From contig CAMAUZ010000015.1 of the NCBI GenBank assembly GCA_945861535.1, positions 1-64,000 of the forward strand: a DNA stretch of 64,000 nt, written 5' to 3'. Within the stretch, counting starts at the first letter, position 1; the number at the start of each line of letters is the position of its first letter. The translations under genes and the position numbers were made by a program. This stretch comes from Akkermansia muciniphila. Lineage in GTDB: Bacteria; Verrucomicrobiota; Verrucomicrobiia; Limisphaerales; BJHT01. This document shows positions 1 through 8,349 of the stretch, in pieces. The notes below the pieces were generated by a model. It made no database searches. It was not told where the DNA came from and worked only from the letters and a program-made list of their open reading frames with translations.

Positions 1-128
1 CGGAGTGCGGAGTGCGGAGTGCGGAGTGCGGAGTGCGGAGTGCGGAGTGCGGAGTGCGGAGTGCGGAGTGCGGAGTGCGGAGTGCGGAGTGCGGAGTGCG
101 GAGTGCGGAGTGCGGAGTGCGGAGTGCG
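1..128. repeat. 7-bp tandem minisatellite (CGGAGTG)n
   Basis: About 18 uninterrupted copies of the heptamer CGGAGTG fill the first 128 bases and probably continue upstream of the window. Seven is not a multiple of three, so all three frames are read in turn. The reading frames through it encode only a Cys/Arg-rich repeat and are not real genes. From 129 to about 540 I see no gene, RNA or palindrome. Confidence 0.95.
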
Positions 129-540
129 TTATTATTTCCCCAGACCTCATAGTGATTTCGTGGAGGATGGAAAAAACCAGGGTAGGAAGTCGAGACAATT
201 CTTCAGATTTCTTTTCCGAAGACTGTTCAGATAGGTCCGCACGAGGTAAACTGTCACCGTTTTCCACCCCGGATTGGCAGGAAGTGAGGTGCGGAGTATC
301 TGACTACGGCGGGGCAAGGTTGGCGCTTTGTACCCGTGGAGGTGAATGATCAGACACAGACCAGCGGACGGAGCGGAGCCCCAGCTCCCTCGCCCGGTGA
401 GGCACGAACGGGGCGAGGAGTTGCTCCGCAGTGCGGCCCGAGCGGGCAAGACGCCGGCGCTCGGGCCGGGGATGGTCCGCGCAGCGGGCGCAGAGCGCAT
501 CTCAGTTTCGTGGCCGCGGCTTGGCGTCCGCGCCAGCCGG

Positions 541-674
541 GTGGGGCAGGGATCCTTGCCTGCCAGTTGGCGGGGCATCCCTGCCCCGTGTTCCCAGTTC
601 GGCGGGGGTGCTCGGCCATGGAAACGGGCGGCAGGGATGCCGCCCAAACTGGCAGGCAAGGATGCCTGCCCCAC
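541..674. repeat. Palindromic interspersed repeat, family A (copy 1)
   Basis: The left arm (541-568) and right arm (647-674) are 28-bp inverted copies with one mismatch; the core is GGCATCCTTGCCTGCC. A second inner palindrome built on GGGGCATCCCTGCC lies between them. Further copies are at 21957-22080 and 40142-40276, with a half copy at 8350-8420. The element sits just upstream of the cyclase start, so the open frame running through it is not evidence of an earlier start. Confidence 0.85.
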
Positions 675-771
675 CCCGCCCGCGCCCGTGCCGCCGGAGG
701 TTGCCTCGAGCACGGCACCCGTGCCTGCCGCAGGTTGCAGGAAACTGAGATGCGCCCGCGGGCGCAGAGAA

Positions 772-2853
772 ATGGAGAGCAGCCTTGAGTCGGAGCGGGG
801 GTTTTGTTTCCCTTCCGGTGAATTGAAAATCCAACCGCACAAGCTCACGCCGCTGTTGCTCTCGCTCGCGGTGTTCGGGGTCGTGGCGCTCGTGCAATTC
901 CTGCCGCGGTGGATTCCCGCCTTCGATGTGGCGCAGCGCCTGGAGTGGATGACTTATGACTGGCGGGTGCGCCAGGCCTTCGAACGGCCCGCGCCGGTGG
1001 CCACCAATCTGGCGGCCATTTTCATCGACAACGACAGCCTCAAGGTTTTCAACGACAAGTTCCGCTACAGTTGGCCGTGGCCGCGGCATTTGCACGGCCG
1101 GCTGGTGCGCGAGCTGGCGCTGGAGGGCGCCAAGGTCATCGGCTTCGACATTTTCTTCATCGAGCTGCAGCCGGACTTCACCGAGACGCGGGTGCTGGTT
1201 CCGGGGAAGGGGAAGATCAGTTCGGACGACTATCTCGCCACGCAGCTCCACGCCGCGGGCAACGTGATCCTCGGCGCGCCTGGGGAGACTTCCGCGGGCC
1301 AGTGGCGGCTGCTGCCGCCAGCGGAGTTGTTTCGCACGAATGCGCTGGCGCTGGCGCACGCGACGAGCGACCGCGATTCGGATGGGGTGCTGCGGCGCGC
1401 CCGGGCGTTCAAGGACGATCCGCAGGCGGGCCGCGTGTGGCACCTCGGCCTGCACATGGCGGCGCAGGCGCTGGGGTTGGATTTGAATGCCGCCACAGTC
1501 GAGCCGGGGCGGATTATTCTGCGGGGCCAGAGCGGCGTGGAGCGGATCATCCCCGTGGATGACAAGGGGTTTTTCCATATCGACTGGCACATCGCGTGGA
1601 ATGACAAGCGGCTGTTCAAGGCGTCGTTTGAAGATGTCATCGAGCTGGAGGAAAGCCGCGCGGCCGGGGGCGAGATCGAACCCGCGCTCACCGACAAGCT
1701 GGTTTTCGTCGGGTCGATCGGGTCGGGGAACAACATCTCGGACGTCGGCGCGTCGCCGCTGGAGAAGGAGACCTACCTGCTGAGCAAGCATTGGAACGTG
1801 GCCAATTCGCTGCTGACGGGGCGGTTCATCCGGCGCAGTTCGGCGCTGACGGAATTGCTGGCGATCCTCGCGCTGGCGGGGCTTTCGTTCTTCGTCACCA
1901 ACCGGCTGCGGGCGCCGTGGGCGACGGTAGCGGTGCTCGGGGCGGCGGGGGCGTGGGTGGTGGTGGCGACGCTCTGGTTTATTCGCGAGCGGTATTGGCT
2001 GCCGATCGTGCTGCCCGTGGGCGGCGGGCTGCTGTTGAACCACGCCAGCCTCGTCACCCATCAATTGCTCTTTGAACAGCGAGAGAAGCGGCGGGTGAAG
2101 GATGTTTTTTCCAAACTGGTTTCGCCCAACGTCGTCAACGAACTGCTCAGCACCGAGAAACTCAATCTCAACGGCAGCCTGCGCGACATCACCGTGTTCT
2201 TCGCCGACGTGCGCGGCTTCACCGAACTGACCGACACCAACGCCTCCAAGGCCGACGCCTACGTGAAGCAGCAACAGCTTACCGGCGAAGCGGCCAGCGC
2301 CTACTACGATCAGCAGGCGCGCGAGACGCTCGAAACGGTGAACACCTACCTCGCCACCATCGCCGACCAGATCAAGAAACACGTCGGCACGCTGGACAAG
2401 TACATCGGCGATTGCGTGATGGCGTTCTGGGGTGCGCCGACACCGAATTCGCAGCACGCGCTCAGTTGCGTGCGCGCCGCGGTGGATACGCAGCGCGGCC
2501 TGTACGCGCTGAACCTGCGCCGGGCCGAGGAGAACAAGCGCCGTGAAACGGACAATCCCGCGCGCCTCACCGCCGGACAACCGCCGTTGCCGATGTTGCC
2601 ACTGCTTTCGCTGGGCACGGGCATCAACTCCGGCACTTGCATCGTCGGGCTGATGGGGTCGGATGACACGATTTTGAATTACACCGTGTTCGGTCGCGAA
2701 GTGAATCTGGCGAGCCGCCTCGAAGGCGTTTCCGGGCGCGGCCGCATCATCATCGGCGAGGCCACCTACCGCGGCGTGCTGCGCGATGATCCCGTCCTCG
2801 CTGCGAAATGTGTCGAACTGCCGCCCGTCGCCGTGAAAGGCTTCAAAGGCTAG
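772..2853 (+). CDS. CHASE2-domain adenylate/guanylate cyclase, interrupted by an amber codon
   Basis: This is a class III nucleotide cyclase that would make cAMP or cGMP in response to a signal sensed outside the membrane. From the ATG at 772 the protein has one membrane segment (about residues 25-45), an extracytoplasmic CHASE2 domain (about 50-330), two or three closely spaced membrane segments (about 345-430) and a C-terminal cyclase domain. Catalytic signatures are present: FFADVRGFT (metal Asp), DKYIGDCVMAFWG (Lys and second Asp) and VNLASRLE (Asn/Arg). The frame is open back to 346, but that part only translates a palindromic repeat, so 772 is preferred, although its ribosome binding site is weak. 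The frame stops with TAG at 2851 immediately after VKGFKG. Most cyclases of this family continue there with a short strand of the type VxxYEV, and exactly that follows in frame. The gene may therefore be slightly truncated, or read through. Confidence 0.88.
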   Translation: MESSLESERGFCFPSGELKIQPHKLTPLLLSLAVFGVVALVQFLPRWIPAFDVAQRLEWMTYDWRVRQAFERPAPVATNLAAIFIDNDSLKVFNDKFRYSWPWPRHLHGRLVRELALEGAKVIGFDIFFIELQPDFTETRVLVPGKGKISSDDYLATQLHAAGNVILGAPGETSAGQWRLLPPAELFRTNALALAHATSDRDSDGVLRRARAFKDDPQAGRVWHLGLHMAAQALGLDLNAATVEPGRIILRGQSGVERIIPVDDKGFFHIDWHIAWNDKRLFKASFEDVIELEESRAAGGEIEPALTDKLVFVGSIGSGNNISDVGASPLEKETYLLSKHWNVANSLLTGRFIRRSSALTELLAILALAGLSFFVTNRLRAPWATVAVLGAAGAWVVVATLWFIRERYWLPIVLPVGGGLLLNHASLVTHQLLFEQREKRRVKDVFSKLVSPNVVNELLSTEKLNLNGSLRDITVFFADVRGFTELTDTNASKADAYVKQQQLTGEAASAYYDQQARETLETVNTYLATIADQIKKHVGTLDKYIGDCVMAFWGAPTPNSQHALSCVRAAVDTQRGLYALNLRRAEENKRRETDNPARLTAGQPPLPMLPLLSLGTGINSGTCIVGLMGSDDTILNYTVFGREVNLASRLEGVSGRGRIIIGEATYRGVLRDDPVLAAKCVELPPVAVKGFKG

Positions 2854-3003
2854 GTCCGGATTTACGAAGTGCCGTGGAAGGAAACTCCCCCGGCGCCGGC
2901 CGCTCCGGCACCAACGACCGCAGCCGCCACGCCGGTGCCCGCACCCGGGGCCGCACCAGCCGCGTCGCCGCCCCAGTCGCTTCCAACCGGGAGCGCAGGC
3001 TGA
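2854..3003 (+). other. In-frame continuation of the cyclase after the amber stop
   Basis: After TAG at 2851-2853 the same frame stays open for 49 codons to a TGA at 3001-3003. It begins with VRIYEVPWKE, the usual end of class III cyclase domains, and continues as a Pro/Ala-rich tail. This looks like the original C-terminus separated by a single base change (a sense codon to TAG), a sequencing error, or a readthrough site. Confidence 0.7.
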
Positions 3004-3090
3004 CAAGCCCCGGAGCGCCGTCTCCCGACCGGCGCGCGCCACGCCCCTGCAGCGACGCGTCGATTTGCGCCGGTTTGAAAACCCCTGTCT

Positions 3091-3154
3091 GGAGTCCGGC
3101 GTTTACGCGGTTGGTGCGTCGCGCGCCCGGCGGACCGCGTAAACGCGGAACTCC
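3091..3154. repeat. Inverted repeat with GTTTACGCGGT arms
   Basis: A 21-nt arm (3091-3111) and its near-perfect reverse complement (3134-3154) flank a 22-nt loop; the core is GCGTTTACGCGGT. It lies in the gap between the cyclase and coaD. It is a REP-like hairpin, not a canonical terminator, because no T-run follows. Confidence 0.75.
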
Positions 3155-3252
3155 AAACCCAGGCCCTCGCGCCGCAAGTGACTTTTCGGGCAGGCTCTTC
3201 GGAAATCAGCGCTCCGTTTCCCCGCCAAATCCGCAGTTTCCGGGGTAAAACC

Positions 3253-3280
3253 TTGAAGTTTGCCACGGCAAGGTAAGACT
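3253..3280 (+). promoter_or_regulatory. Possible promoter of coaD, very close to the start codon
   Basis: TTGAAG at 3253-3258 and AAGACT at 3275-3280 are 16 nt apart, and the ATG follows 6 nt after the putative -10. No Shine-Dalgarno sequence is visible. The same geometry recurs before pilT, the subtilase and the transposase. Confidence 0.35.
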
Positions 3281-3286
3281 GCGCCC

Positions 3287-3778
3287 ATGCGTACGGTGAT
3301 TTATCCCGGCAGTTTCGACCCCATCACCAACGGGCACCTCGACGTCATCGAGCGCGCCGCCAAACTGTTCGACCGGGTGATCGTCGGCGTCGCCGAGAAC
3401 GAGAGCAAGAAGGCGCTCTTCACCCTGCCGGAGCGATGCGAGCTGATCACCCGCGCGACCCGCCATTTGAAAAATGTCACCGCCGACACTTTCTCCGGCC
3501 TCCTCGTGGACTACGTGGTGCGCCGGAAGGCCCAGGCGATCATCCGCGGGCTGCGGGCCATTTCCGACTTCGAGTACGAATTCCAGATGGCGCTCATGAA
3601 CCGCAAGCTGGCCGACCGGGTCGAGACGCTCTTCATGATGCCCAAGGAGCAGTACACGTTCATCAGTTCGCGCCTCGTCAAGGAAGTCGCCATGCTCGGC
3701 GGCGACATCGGCGAGTTCGTCCCGCGCCACGTCCAGCAGGCCCTGCGCGCGCGCCTGACCAAACCCCAACGCCCCTGA
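3287..3778 (+). CDS. coaD: Pantetheine-phosphate adenylyltransferase
   Basis: Transfers AMP from ATP to 4'-phosphopantetheine to give dephospho-CoA, the penultimate step of coenzyme A synthesis in the cytoplasm. The 163-residue length is normal for bacterial CoaD. The nucleotidyltransferase signature GSFDPITNGH at residues 8-17 holds the T/HxGH ATP-binding motif. The second signature ISSRLVKEV is near residue 128, with the expected Arg/Ser-rich phosphate-binding residues, and RGLRAISDFEYE contains the usual pantetheine-site Arg. It is the first gene of a tight run with yceD, rpmF, plsX and fabH, which joins CoA supply to fatty acid and phospholipid synthesis. Translation from ATG 3287 begins directly with the conserved first strand, so this start is firm. 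Confidence 0.97.
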   Translation: MRTVIYPGSFDPITNGHLDVIERAAKLFDRVIVGVAENESKKALFTLPERCELITRATRHLKNVTADTFSGLLVDYVVRRKAQAIIRGLRAISDFEYEFQMALMNRKLADRVETLFMMPKEQYTFISSRLVKEVAMLGGDIGEFVPRHVQQALRARLTKPQRP

Positions 3779-3791
3779 ACGCCCTTGACCT

Positions 3792-4280
3792 ATGCCACTC
3801 CTGCTCAATCTCCGGGAACTCGAAGAGGAGTCCCTCGAACTGCAAGGCACCGTGCCCGCCACGGAACTGGACCTCGGCCATCTGGACGAGGTGATTCACC
3901 TGCGGGAACCCCTGACCTACGACGTGACCGCGACGTTGCTGGAAGATGCGGTCCTCGTGGAGGGATCGTTTTCCCTGCCCCTGCACTGCGACTGCGTCCG
4001 CTGCTTGAAACCGTTTTTGACCCAGTTCGCCATCCCCGACTGGATCCTCCACCTGCCGTTGTCGGGCGAAGACAAGGTTTCGGTCGTCAATGACTGTGTG
4101 GACTTGACGCCGTACCTGCGCGAAGACATTCTGCTCGGGATTCCGCAGCATCCGCTGTGTGAACAAGGTTGCCCCGGGCTGCCCCTCAAGGTGTCTGGCA
4201 TTGGCAAGCAGCCTCTGGGTTCCGATCAGATACTCCAAAAAGTTTCTGCCTGGGACGAACTGAACAAACTGAAGTTGTAG
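3792..4280 (+). CDS. yceD: YceD/DUF177 family protein (23S rRNA accumulation)
   Basis: A 162-residue member of the DUF177 family. Its members in bacteria and plants are needed for normal accumulation of 23S rRNA or large-subunit precursors. The characteristic cysteine centre is visible: Cys66, Cys68 and Cys71 in LHCDCVRCLKPF, plus Cys123 and Cys127, which may bind zinc. The gene directly precedes rpmF, the nearly universal arrangement of this family, and starts 13 nt after coaD. I infer co-transcription and a role in large ribosomal subunit biogenesis. The molecular activity of the family is not settled, so no reaction is claimed. Confidence 0.9.
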   Translation: MPLLLNLRELEEESLELQGTVPATELDLGHLDEVIHLREPLTYDVTATLLEDAVLVEGSFSLPLHCDCVRCLKPFLTQFAIPDWILHLPLSGEDKVSVVNDCVDLTPYLREDILLGIPQHPLCEQGCPGLPLKVSGIGKQPLGSDQILQKVSAWDELNKLKL

Positions 4281-4295
4281 CAAAGAAAGTCATTT

Positions 4296-4484
4296 ATGGG
4301 CGTACCCAAGCGTAAACCCTCCCACAGCCGCCAGCGGCAACGGCGCGCGTATAACAGCGTGCTGACCCTGCCTCAATTGACCACCTGCCCGCAATGCGCG
4401 GCGCCGTACGTCTCCCACCGGGTCTGCCCGGCCTGCGGATTCTATAACGGCCGACAGGTGATCAATGTCGAGGTCAAAGCCTGA
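4296..4484 (+). CDS. rpmF: 50S ribosomal protein L32
   Basis: Small, basic 62-residue protein of the large ribosomal subunit. It opens with the family signature GVPKRKPSHSRQRQRR, which threads into rRNA. Four cysteines form a zinc-ribbon pair, Cys31-x2-Cys34 and Cys44-x2-Cys47, so this is the zinc-binding (C+) paralogue type. It starts 15 nt after yceD and is followed by a hairpin before plsX. The yceD-rpmF-plsX-fabH order is widely conserved and couples ribosome and lipid synthesis. Confidence 0.97.
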   Translation: MGVPKRKPSHSRQRQRRAYNSVLTLPQLTTCPQCAAPYVSHRVCPACGFYNGRQVINVEVKA

Positions 4485-4496
4485 TTTCAGCCGTTG

Positions 4497-4525
4497 AGAG
4501 CGCGGAAGGTCACCCTCCGCGCTCT
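4497..4525 (+). terminator. Hairpin between rpmF and plsX (partial terminator or attenuator)
   Basis: AGAGCGCGGA (4497-4506) pairs perfectly with TCCGCGCTCT (4516-4525) across a 9-nt loop and is followed by TTCCGTTT, only a weak T-run. Set between a ribosomal protein gene and lipid genes, it would let rpmF be expressed above plsX-fabH. It could instead be an mRNA stabiliser. Confidence 0.5.
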
Positions 4526-4533
4526 TTCCGTTT

Positions 4534-5580
4534 ATGCGAATCGTCGTGGATGTCATGGGCGGCGACCACGGGTGTGGCGTGGTGCTTGACGGCGTCAAAC
4601 TCGCCCTCGCCAACATCCCGCAGATCACGGAACTCCATGTCGTCGGCCGCGAGCCGGAGATTCAGGCCGCGCTGGCCAAAAACGGTTGTCGCGATCCCCG
4701 CCTGAAAATCGTCCACGCCTCCGAGGTCCTGACGATGGAGGACAAGCCCGTCGTCGGGCTCCGCAAGAAAAAGGACTGTTCGATCGCCCGCGCCGTCGAA
4801 ATGCTCAAGGCCGGGAAAGGCGACGCCATGGTCTCACCCGGCAACACCGGCGGCGTCGTCACTGCGGCCACCCTGCGCCTGCGTACCATCGAGCAGGTGG
4901 ACCGTCCGGCCATCGCCACGGTCATCCCGACCCCGCACAACGACTTCGTCCTTCTCGACGCCGGAGCCAACGTCGAGTGCAAGCCGCATCACCTGCTGGA
5001 TTTCGCCATCATGGGCAGCGTTTATTCGCGCGAAATCCTCGGCTGCAAAAAACCCCGCGTCGGCATCCTCAGCGTCGGCACCGAAGCCACCAAGGGCAAC
5101 GATCTCACCCTCGCCGCGTTCCAACTCTGCCAGCAGGTCGAGCTTAATTTCATCGGCAACGTCGAGGGCCACGACCTGTTCGCCGGCCACGTCGATGTCG
5201 TCGTCTGCGACGGCTTCACCGGGAACATCGTGCTCAAGACCTGCGAGAGCTTGGCCACCGAAATGTTCGGCTGGCTGAAGCGCGAGTTGACCAGCAACCC
5301 GCAACGCAAGCTCGGTGCCGTCCTTTCCCAAGGCGCGTTCCGCACGATCAAACGCCGCATGGACCCCGAAAACTTCGGCGGCGCGCCGCTCCTCGGCCTT
5401 AACGGCAACGTCATCATCGCCCACGGCGGTGCGCGCGAGAAATCCATCCTGCTCGCCATCCAACAGGGCGTGGACGCCATCAAAAACCAGATCAACCAGG
5501 TGATCCTCCGAGAAGTCACCCAAGCCAAGGCGCGCCTCGCGTCCACCACGGCCCAACCCCCAGCCCCAGCGACCGCATGA
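4534..5580 (+). CDS. plsX: Phosphate acyltransferase PlsX
   Basis: Makes acyl-phosphate from acyl-ACP and phosphate, the first step of the PlsX/PlsY route to phosphatidic acid; it is a peripheral membrane enzyme. The 348-residue length fits. The N-terminus RIVVDVMGGDHG is diagnostic, and GNTGG, LLDAGAN and GFTGNIVLKTCES are the conserved PlsX blocks. The last residues are a short Ala/Pro-rich tail. The stop overlaps the fabH start (ATGA at 5577-5580), so the two are translationally coupled. Confidence 0.96.
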   Translation: MRIVVDVMGGDHGCGVVLDGVKLALANIPQITELHVVGREPEIQAALAKNGCRDPRLKIVHASEVLTMEDKPVVGLRKKKDCSIARAVEMLKAGKGDAMVSPGNTGGVVTAATLRLRTIEQVDRPAIATVIPTPHNDFVLLDAGANVECKPHHLLDFAIMGSVYSREILGCKKPRVGILSVGTEATKGNDLTLAAFQLCQQVELNFIGNVEGHDLFAGHVDVVVCDGFTGNIVLKTCESLATEMFGWLKRELTSNPQRKLGAVLSQGAFRTIKRRMDPENFGGAPLLGLNGNVIIAHGGAREKSILLAIQQGVDAIKNQINQVILREVTQAKARLASTTAQPPAPATA

Positions 5581-6614
5581 GCACCCTACCGGCCCGGAAA
5601 TTCCGCAATCCCCGCGCCAAGCACGATTTCAAAGGCCGCACCTGCTCGATCGCTGGCGTGGGTTCCTACGTTCCCGAACGCATCGTCACCAACGCCGAAC
5701 TGGAGAAACTGGTCGAGACCACCGACGACTGGATCACCAGCCGCACCGGCATCAAGGAACGCCGCGTCGCCGCCGCCAACGAATTCACGTCCGACCTCGG
5801 TGCCAAAGCCGCCCAGCGCGCGATGGAAAATGCCGGCGTCACCGCCGACCAGATCGACCTGATCATCGTCTCCACCATCACCCCCGACATGCCGTTTCCC
5901 TCGACGGCCTGCCTGGTGCAGCAAAAACTCGGGGCCACCCGCGCCGCCGCCTTCGATCTCGAAGCCGCCTGCTCCGGCTTCATCTACGGCCTCGAAGTCG
6001 GCCAGCAGTTCATCATGTCGCGCACCTACGACACCGTGCTCGTCATCGGGGCCGAGAAACTTTCCTCCATCATAAACTGGAAAGACCGCAACACCTGCGT
6101 CCTCTTCGGCGATGGCGCCGGCGCCGCCATCCTCCAGAGCCGCCCCAATTCCCACGGCCTCCTCACCGCCTGCATGGGTGCCGACGGGGCCAAGGCCGAG
6201 CTGCTTTCCATGCCCGGCGGCGGCAGCCGGGTCCCCGCCACCGTCGCCTCCGTCAACGACGGCCTCCATTTCCTCCGCATGGAAGGCAAGGAAACCTTCA
6301 AAAGCGCCGTCAACGCCATGTGCAGCGCCGCCAACGAAGTCCTGCGCCGCTGCGAAATCGACATCACCCAGGTCAAGTGCATCATCCCGCACCAGGCCAA
6401 CCAGCGCATCATCGACGCCGTGGGCGACCGCCTCGGGGCCAAGCCCGGCCAAGTCTTCGTCAACCTCCACAAATACGGCAACACCTCCGCCGCCTCCGTC
6501 GCCATCGCCCTCGATGAAGCCGTCACCTCCGGCCAGATCCAGCGCGGCGACCTCATCCTCCTCGTCGTCTTCGGTGCCGGACTCACCTGGGGCGCCGCCG
6601 TGATCGAGTGGTGA
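5577..6614 (+). CDS. fabH: 3-oxoacyl-[acyl-carrier-protein] synthase III
   Basis: Starts type II fatty acid synthesis by condensing acetyl-CoA (or another acyl-CoA) with malonyl-ACP. It is a 345-residue thiolase-fold enzyme with the full catalytic triad: Cys132 in EAACSGF, His272 in IPHQAN and Asn302 in YGNTSAAS. An extra N-terminal stretch of about 20 residues, rich in Arg/Lys, precedes the usual beginning IAGVGSYVPERIVTN. It overlaps plsX by four bases and is the last gene of the coaD-yceD-rpmF-plsX-fabH run. Confidence 0.97.
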   Translation: MSTLPARKFRNPRAKHDFKGRTCSIAGVGSYVPERIVTNAELEKLVETTDDWITSRTGIKERRVAAANEFTSDLGAKAAQRAMENAGVTADQIDLIIVSTITPDMPFPSTACLVQQKLGATRAAAFDLEAACSGFIYGLEVGQQFIMSRTYDTVLVIGAEKLSSIINWKDRNTCVLFGDGAGAAILQSRPNSHGLLTACMGADGAKAELLSMPGGGSRVPATVASVNDGLHFLRMEGKETFKSAVNAMCSAANEVLRRCEIDITQVKCIIPHQANQRIIDAVGDRLGAKPGQVFVNLHKYGNTSAASVAIALDEAVTSGQIQRGDLILLVVFGAGLTWGAAVIEW

Positions 6615-6683
6615 AATTAAGTTAAGGCGCGGAACATTTCCGCCGATGGGAGGAAGAGACTGTGGTAACCTCTTAACAATCCT

Positions 6684-7025
6684 ATGGGCGCCAAACAAAT
6701 TCCTTCCGCGAGGGATCTCAACCCCCTCAACGTTCAATCCCCCGAAACCACGCTCTCCCTCGGCGCCGGCGAATACACCCTCTGGCAGAGCGGCATCGAG
6801 TTCCACTCACCCAAACCCCTGGCCTTGTGGGGCGAAATGGCCGTTGAGGTCACCGCCGTCGCCAACCAGAAGAAAATCAGCGCCAACGGCATCGTCGTCG
6901 AATGCCGCGGCAACCGCCACAAGGGCTACGCCGTGACCATGGTGTTCATGAACCTGACCAAGCAGGCCCAAGGCGAGTTGGGCCACCTCCTCCAGCCCAA
7001 GCAACAGCCCCGCGTCCAGCTCTGA
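6684..7025 (+). CDS. Small PilZ-like domain protein
   Basis: A 113-residue cytoplasmic protein. Residues 35-100 look like a PilZ-type beta barrel: GIEFHSPKPLALWGEM, then VEVTAV, SANGIVVECRG and YAVTMVFMNL. The usual c-di-GMP RxxxR and DxSxxG residues are not clearly present, so binding of the second messenger cannot be asserted. The purine-rich GGGAGGAAG about 35 nt upstream is too far away to be a ribosome binding site. The next gene is a pilT-type ATPase, and PilZ proteins often regulate type IV pili, which makes a motility role plausible but inferred. Confidence 0.65.
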   Translation: MGAKQIPSARDLNPLNVQSPETTLSLGAGEYTLWQSGIEFHSPKPLALWGEMAVEVTAVANQKKISANGIVVECRGNRHKGYAVTMVFMNLTKQAQGELGHLLQPKQQPRVQL

Positions 7026-7212
7026 GGCGCGCCGCCGTCGGCTCCGGAGACCACCAGCGCCCCCGCATCCGGCGTCGGGGAAGGCACTCAGCTTGTAGCA
7101 GCTCCGCACGCTCCCGTCCCGCCCAAGTTTTCCGCGACGGCGCGGAAAACCACATCCGACGCCGCGTGAACTCCCCCACCACCGGCGCGGAAGCACTTTC
7201 TTTTCTTACCCC

Positions 7213-7240
7213 TTGCCACGCCCACCGACCTCGCTAGTTT
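7213..7240 (+). promoter_or_regulatory. Possible promoter of the pilT-type gene
   Basis: TTGCCA (7213-7218), a 16-nt spacer and TAGTTT (7235-7240) lie 7 nt before the ATG. There is no room for a leader with a Shine-Dalgarno sequence, so a leaderless transcript is likely if the promoter is real. Confidence 0.45.
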
Positions 7241-7247
7241 CGCGCCC

Positions 7248-8342
7248 ATGTCCGACGCCGTCAGCTATTTCAACGACATCCTCAAGGCCGCCGCCGAAAG
7301 CGGAACCTCCGACATTCACATCAAAGCGGGCAGCCCCGTGACCTTCCGCATCAGCCGGAAGCTCCACTCCGGCGAGTTCATTCCCGACCAGGCCTGGATG
7401 TCCGAACTCATCGACAACATCACGCCCAAGCACATGAAGGCGGGCTTGGAGACGGACCGCGAGACGGACTATTCCTATCTGTGCCCCGGCGTCGGGCGCT
7501 TTCGTACCAACGTGTTTCAGGCCCTCGGCCGCTGGTGCATCGTCATGCGCCTGGTCAAGAACACCATCCCGTCGATGGAGCAGCTCGGCCTGCCCGACAT
7601 CCTCCGCACCATCGCCGAATCCCCGCGCGGCATCATCCTGCTGGCCGGCACCACCGGCTCCGGCAAGTCCACGACGCTCGCCGCCATGCTCGAGCACGTT
7701 AATGCCAACTTCCGCAAGCACGTCGTCACCCTCGAAGACCCCATCGAATTCGTCTTCGAGGAAAACCAGTGCATCATCGAGCAGCGCGAGCTCACGCTCG
7801 ACACCATGAGCTTCCAGCGCGGCATGAAGAGCGCCCTCCGCCAGGACCCCGACATCATCATGGTCGGCGAAATGCGCGACGCCATCAGCTTCCAGACCTC
7901 CATCAGCGCGGCCGACACCGGCACGATGGTCATGTCCACCATGCACACCACGAGCGCGTCCAGCTCCGTTGGCCGCATCTTGGAATTCTTCAAGCAGGAC
8001 GAGCGCGACACCATCCGCCGCCAGCTCGCCGGCACCCTCAAGGCCGTCATCTGCCAGCGCATGTGCCCCACCGTCGATGGCCGCATGACCCCCGCGCAGG
8101 AGATCATGATCAACACCGGCACCGTCAAGAAAGCCATCGAGGAAAACCAGCTCGGCAAGCTCGCCCAGATCATCGAGGCCAGCGAAGGCGACGGGATGCA
8201 GAGCTTCAACCAGGCCGTGTATAAACTCGCGCAGGAAGGCAAGATCACCCGCGAAGCCGCCTACGAAAAAGCCAACAACGCCCAAGCCGTGAAGATGATG
8301 TTCGACGGCATCTTCCTCAGCACCGGCGGCATCGTTGGTTAG
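7248..8342 (+). CDS. pilT: PilT-type retraction ATPase of type IV pili
   Basis: A hexameric secretion ATPase that powers pilus disassembly and twitching. The 364-residue length and architecture match PilT/PilU: an N-terminal PAS-like domain (about 1-110) and a RecA-like core. Walker A is GTTGSGKST (134-142), the Asp box TLEDPIEF (161-168), Walker B DPDIIMVGEMRD (200-211) and the His box TGTMVMSTMHT (224-234). The PilT retraction motif usually reads AIRNLIRE; it is not obvious here, so the protein may be a PilU-like or divergent paralogue. No other pilus assembly genes are adjacent, although two prepilin-like genes occur 13-16 kb downstream. Confidence 0.92.
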   Translation: MSDAVSYFNDILKAAAESGTSDIHIKAGSPVTFRISRKLHSGEFIPDQAWMSELIDNITPKHMKAGLETDRETDYSYLCPGVGRFRTNVFQALGRWCIVMRLVKNTIPSMEQLGLPDILRTIAESPRGIILLAGTTGSGKSTTLAAMLEHVNANFRKHVVTLEDPIEFVFEENQCIIEQRELTLDTMSFQRGMKSALRQDPDIIMVGEMRDAISFQTSISAADTGTMVMSTMHTTSASSSVGRILEFFKQDERDTIRRQLAGTLKAVICQRMCPTVDGRMTPAQEIMINTGTVKKAIEENQLGKLAQIIEASEGDGMQSFNQAVYKLAQEGKITREAAYEKANNAQAVKMMFDGIFLSTGGIVG

Positions 8343-8349
8343 CCAACCG

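Noticed and set aside
1-128. CRISPR or telomere-like array
   Set aside because: A simple 7-bp tandem with no spacers; nothing indicates a chromosome end.
502-3042. Long open frame of 846 codons on the minus strand opposite the cyclase
   Set aside because: It is a GC-skew shadow of the cyclase: Arg/Gln/His-rich with no domain, and it crosses the cyclase catalytic region.
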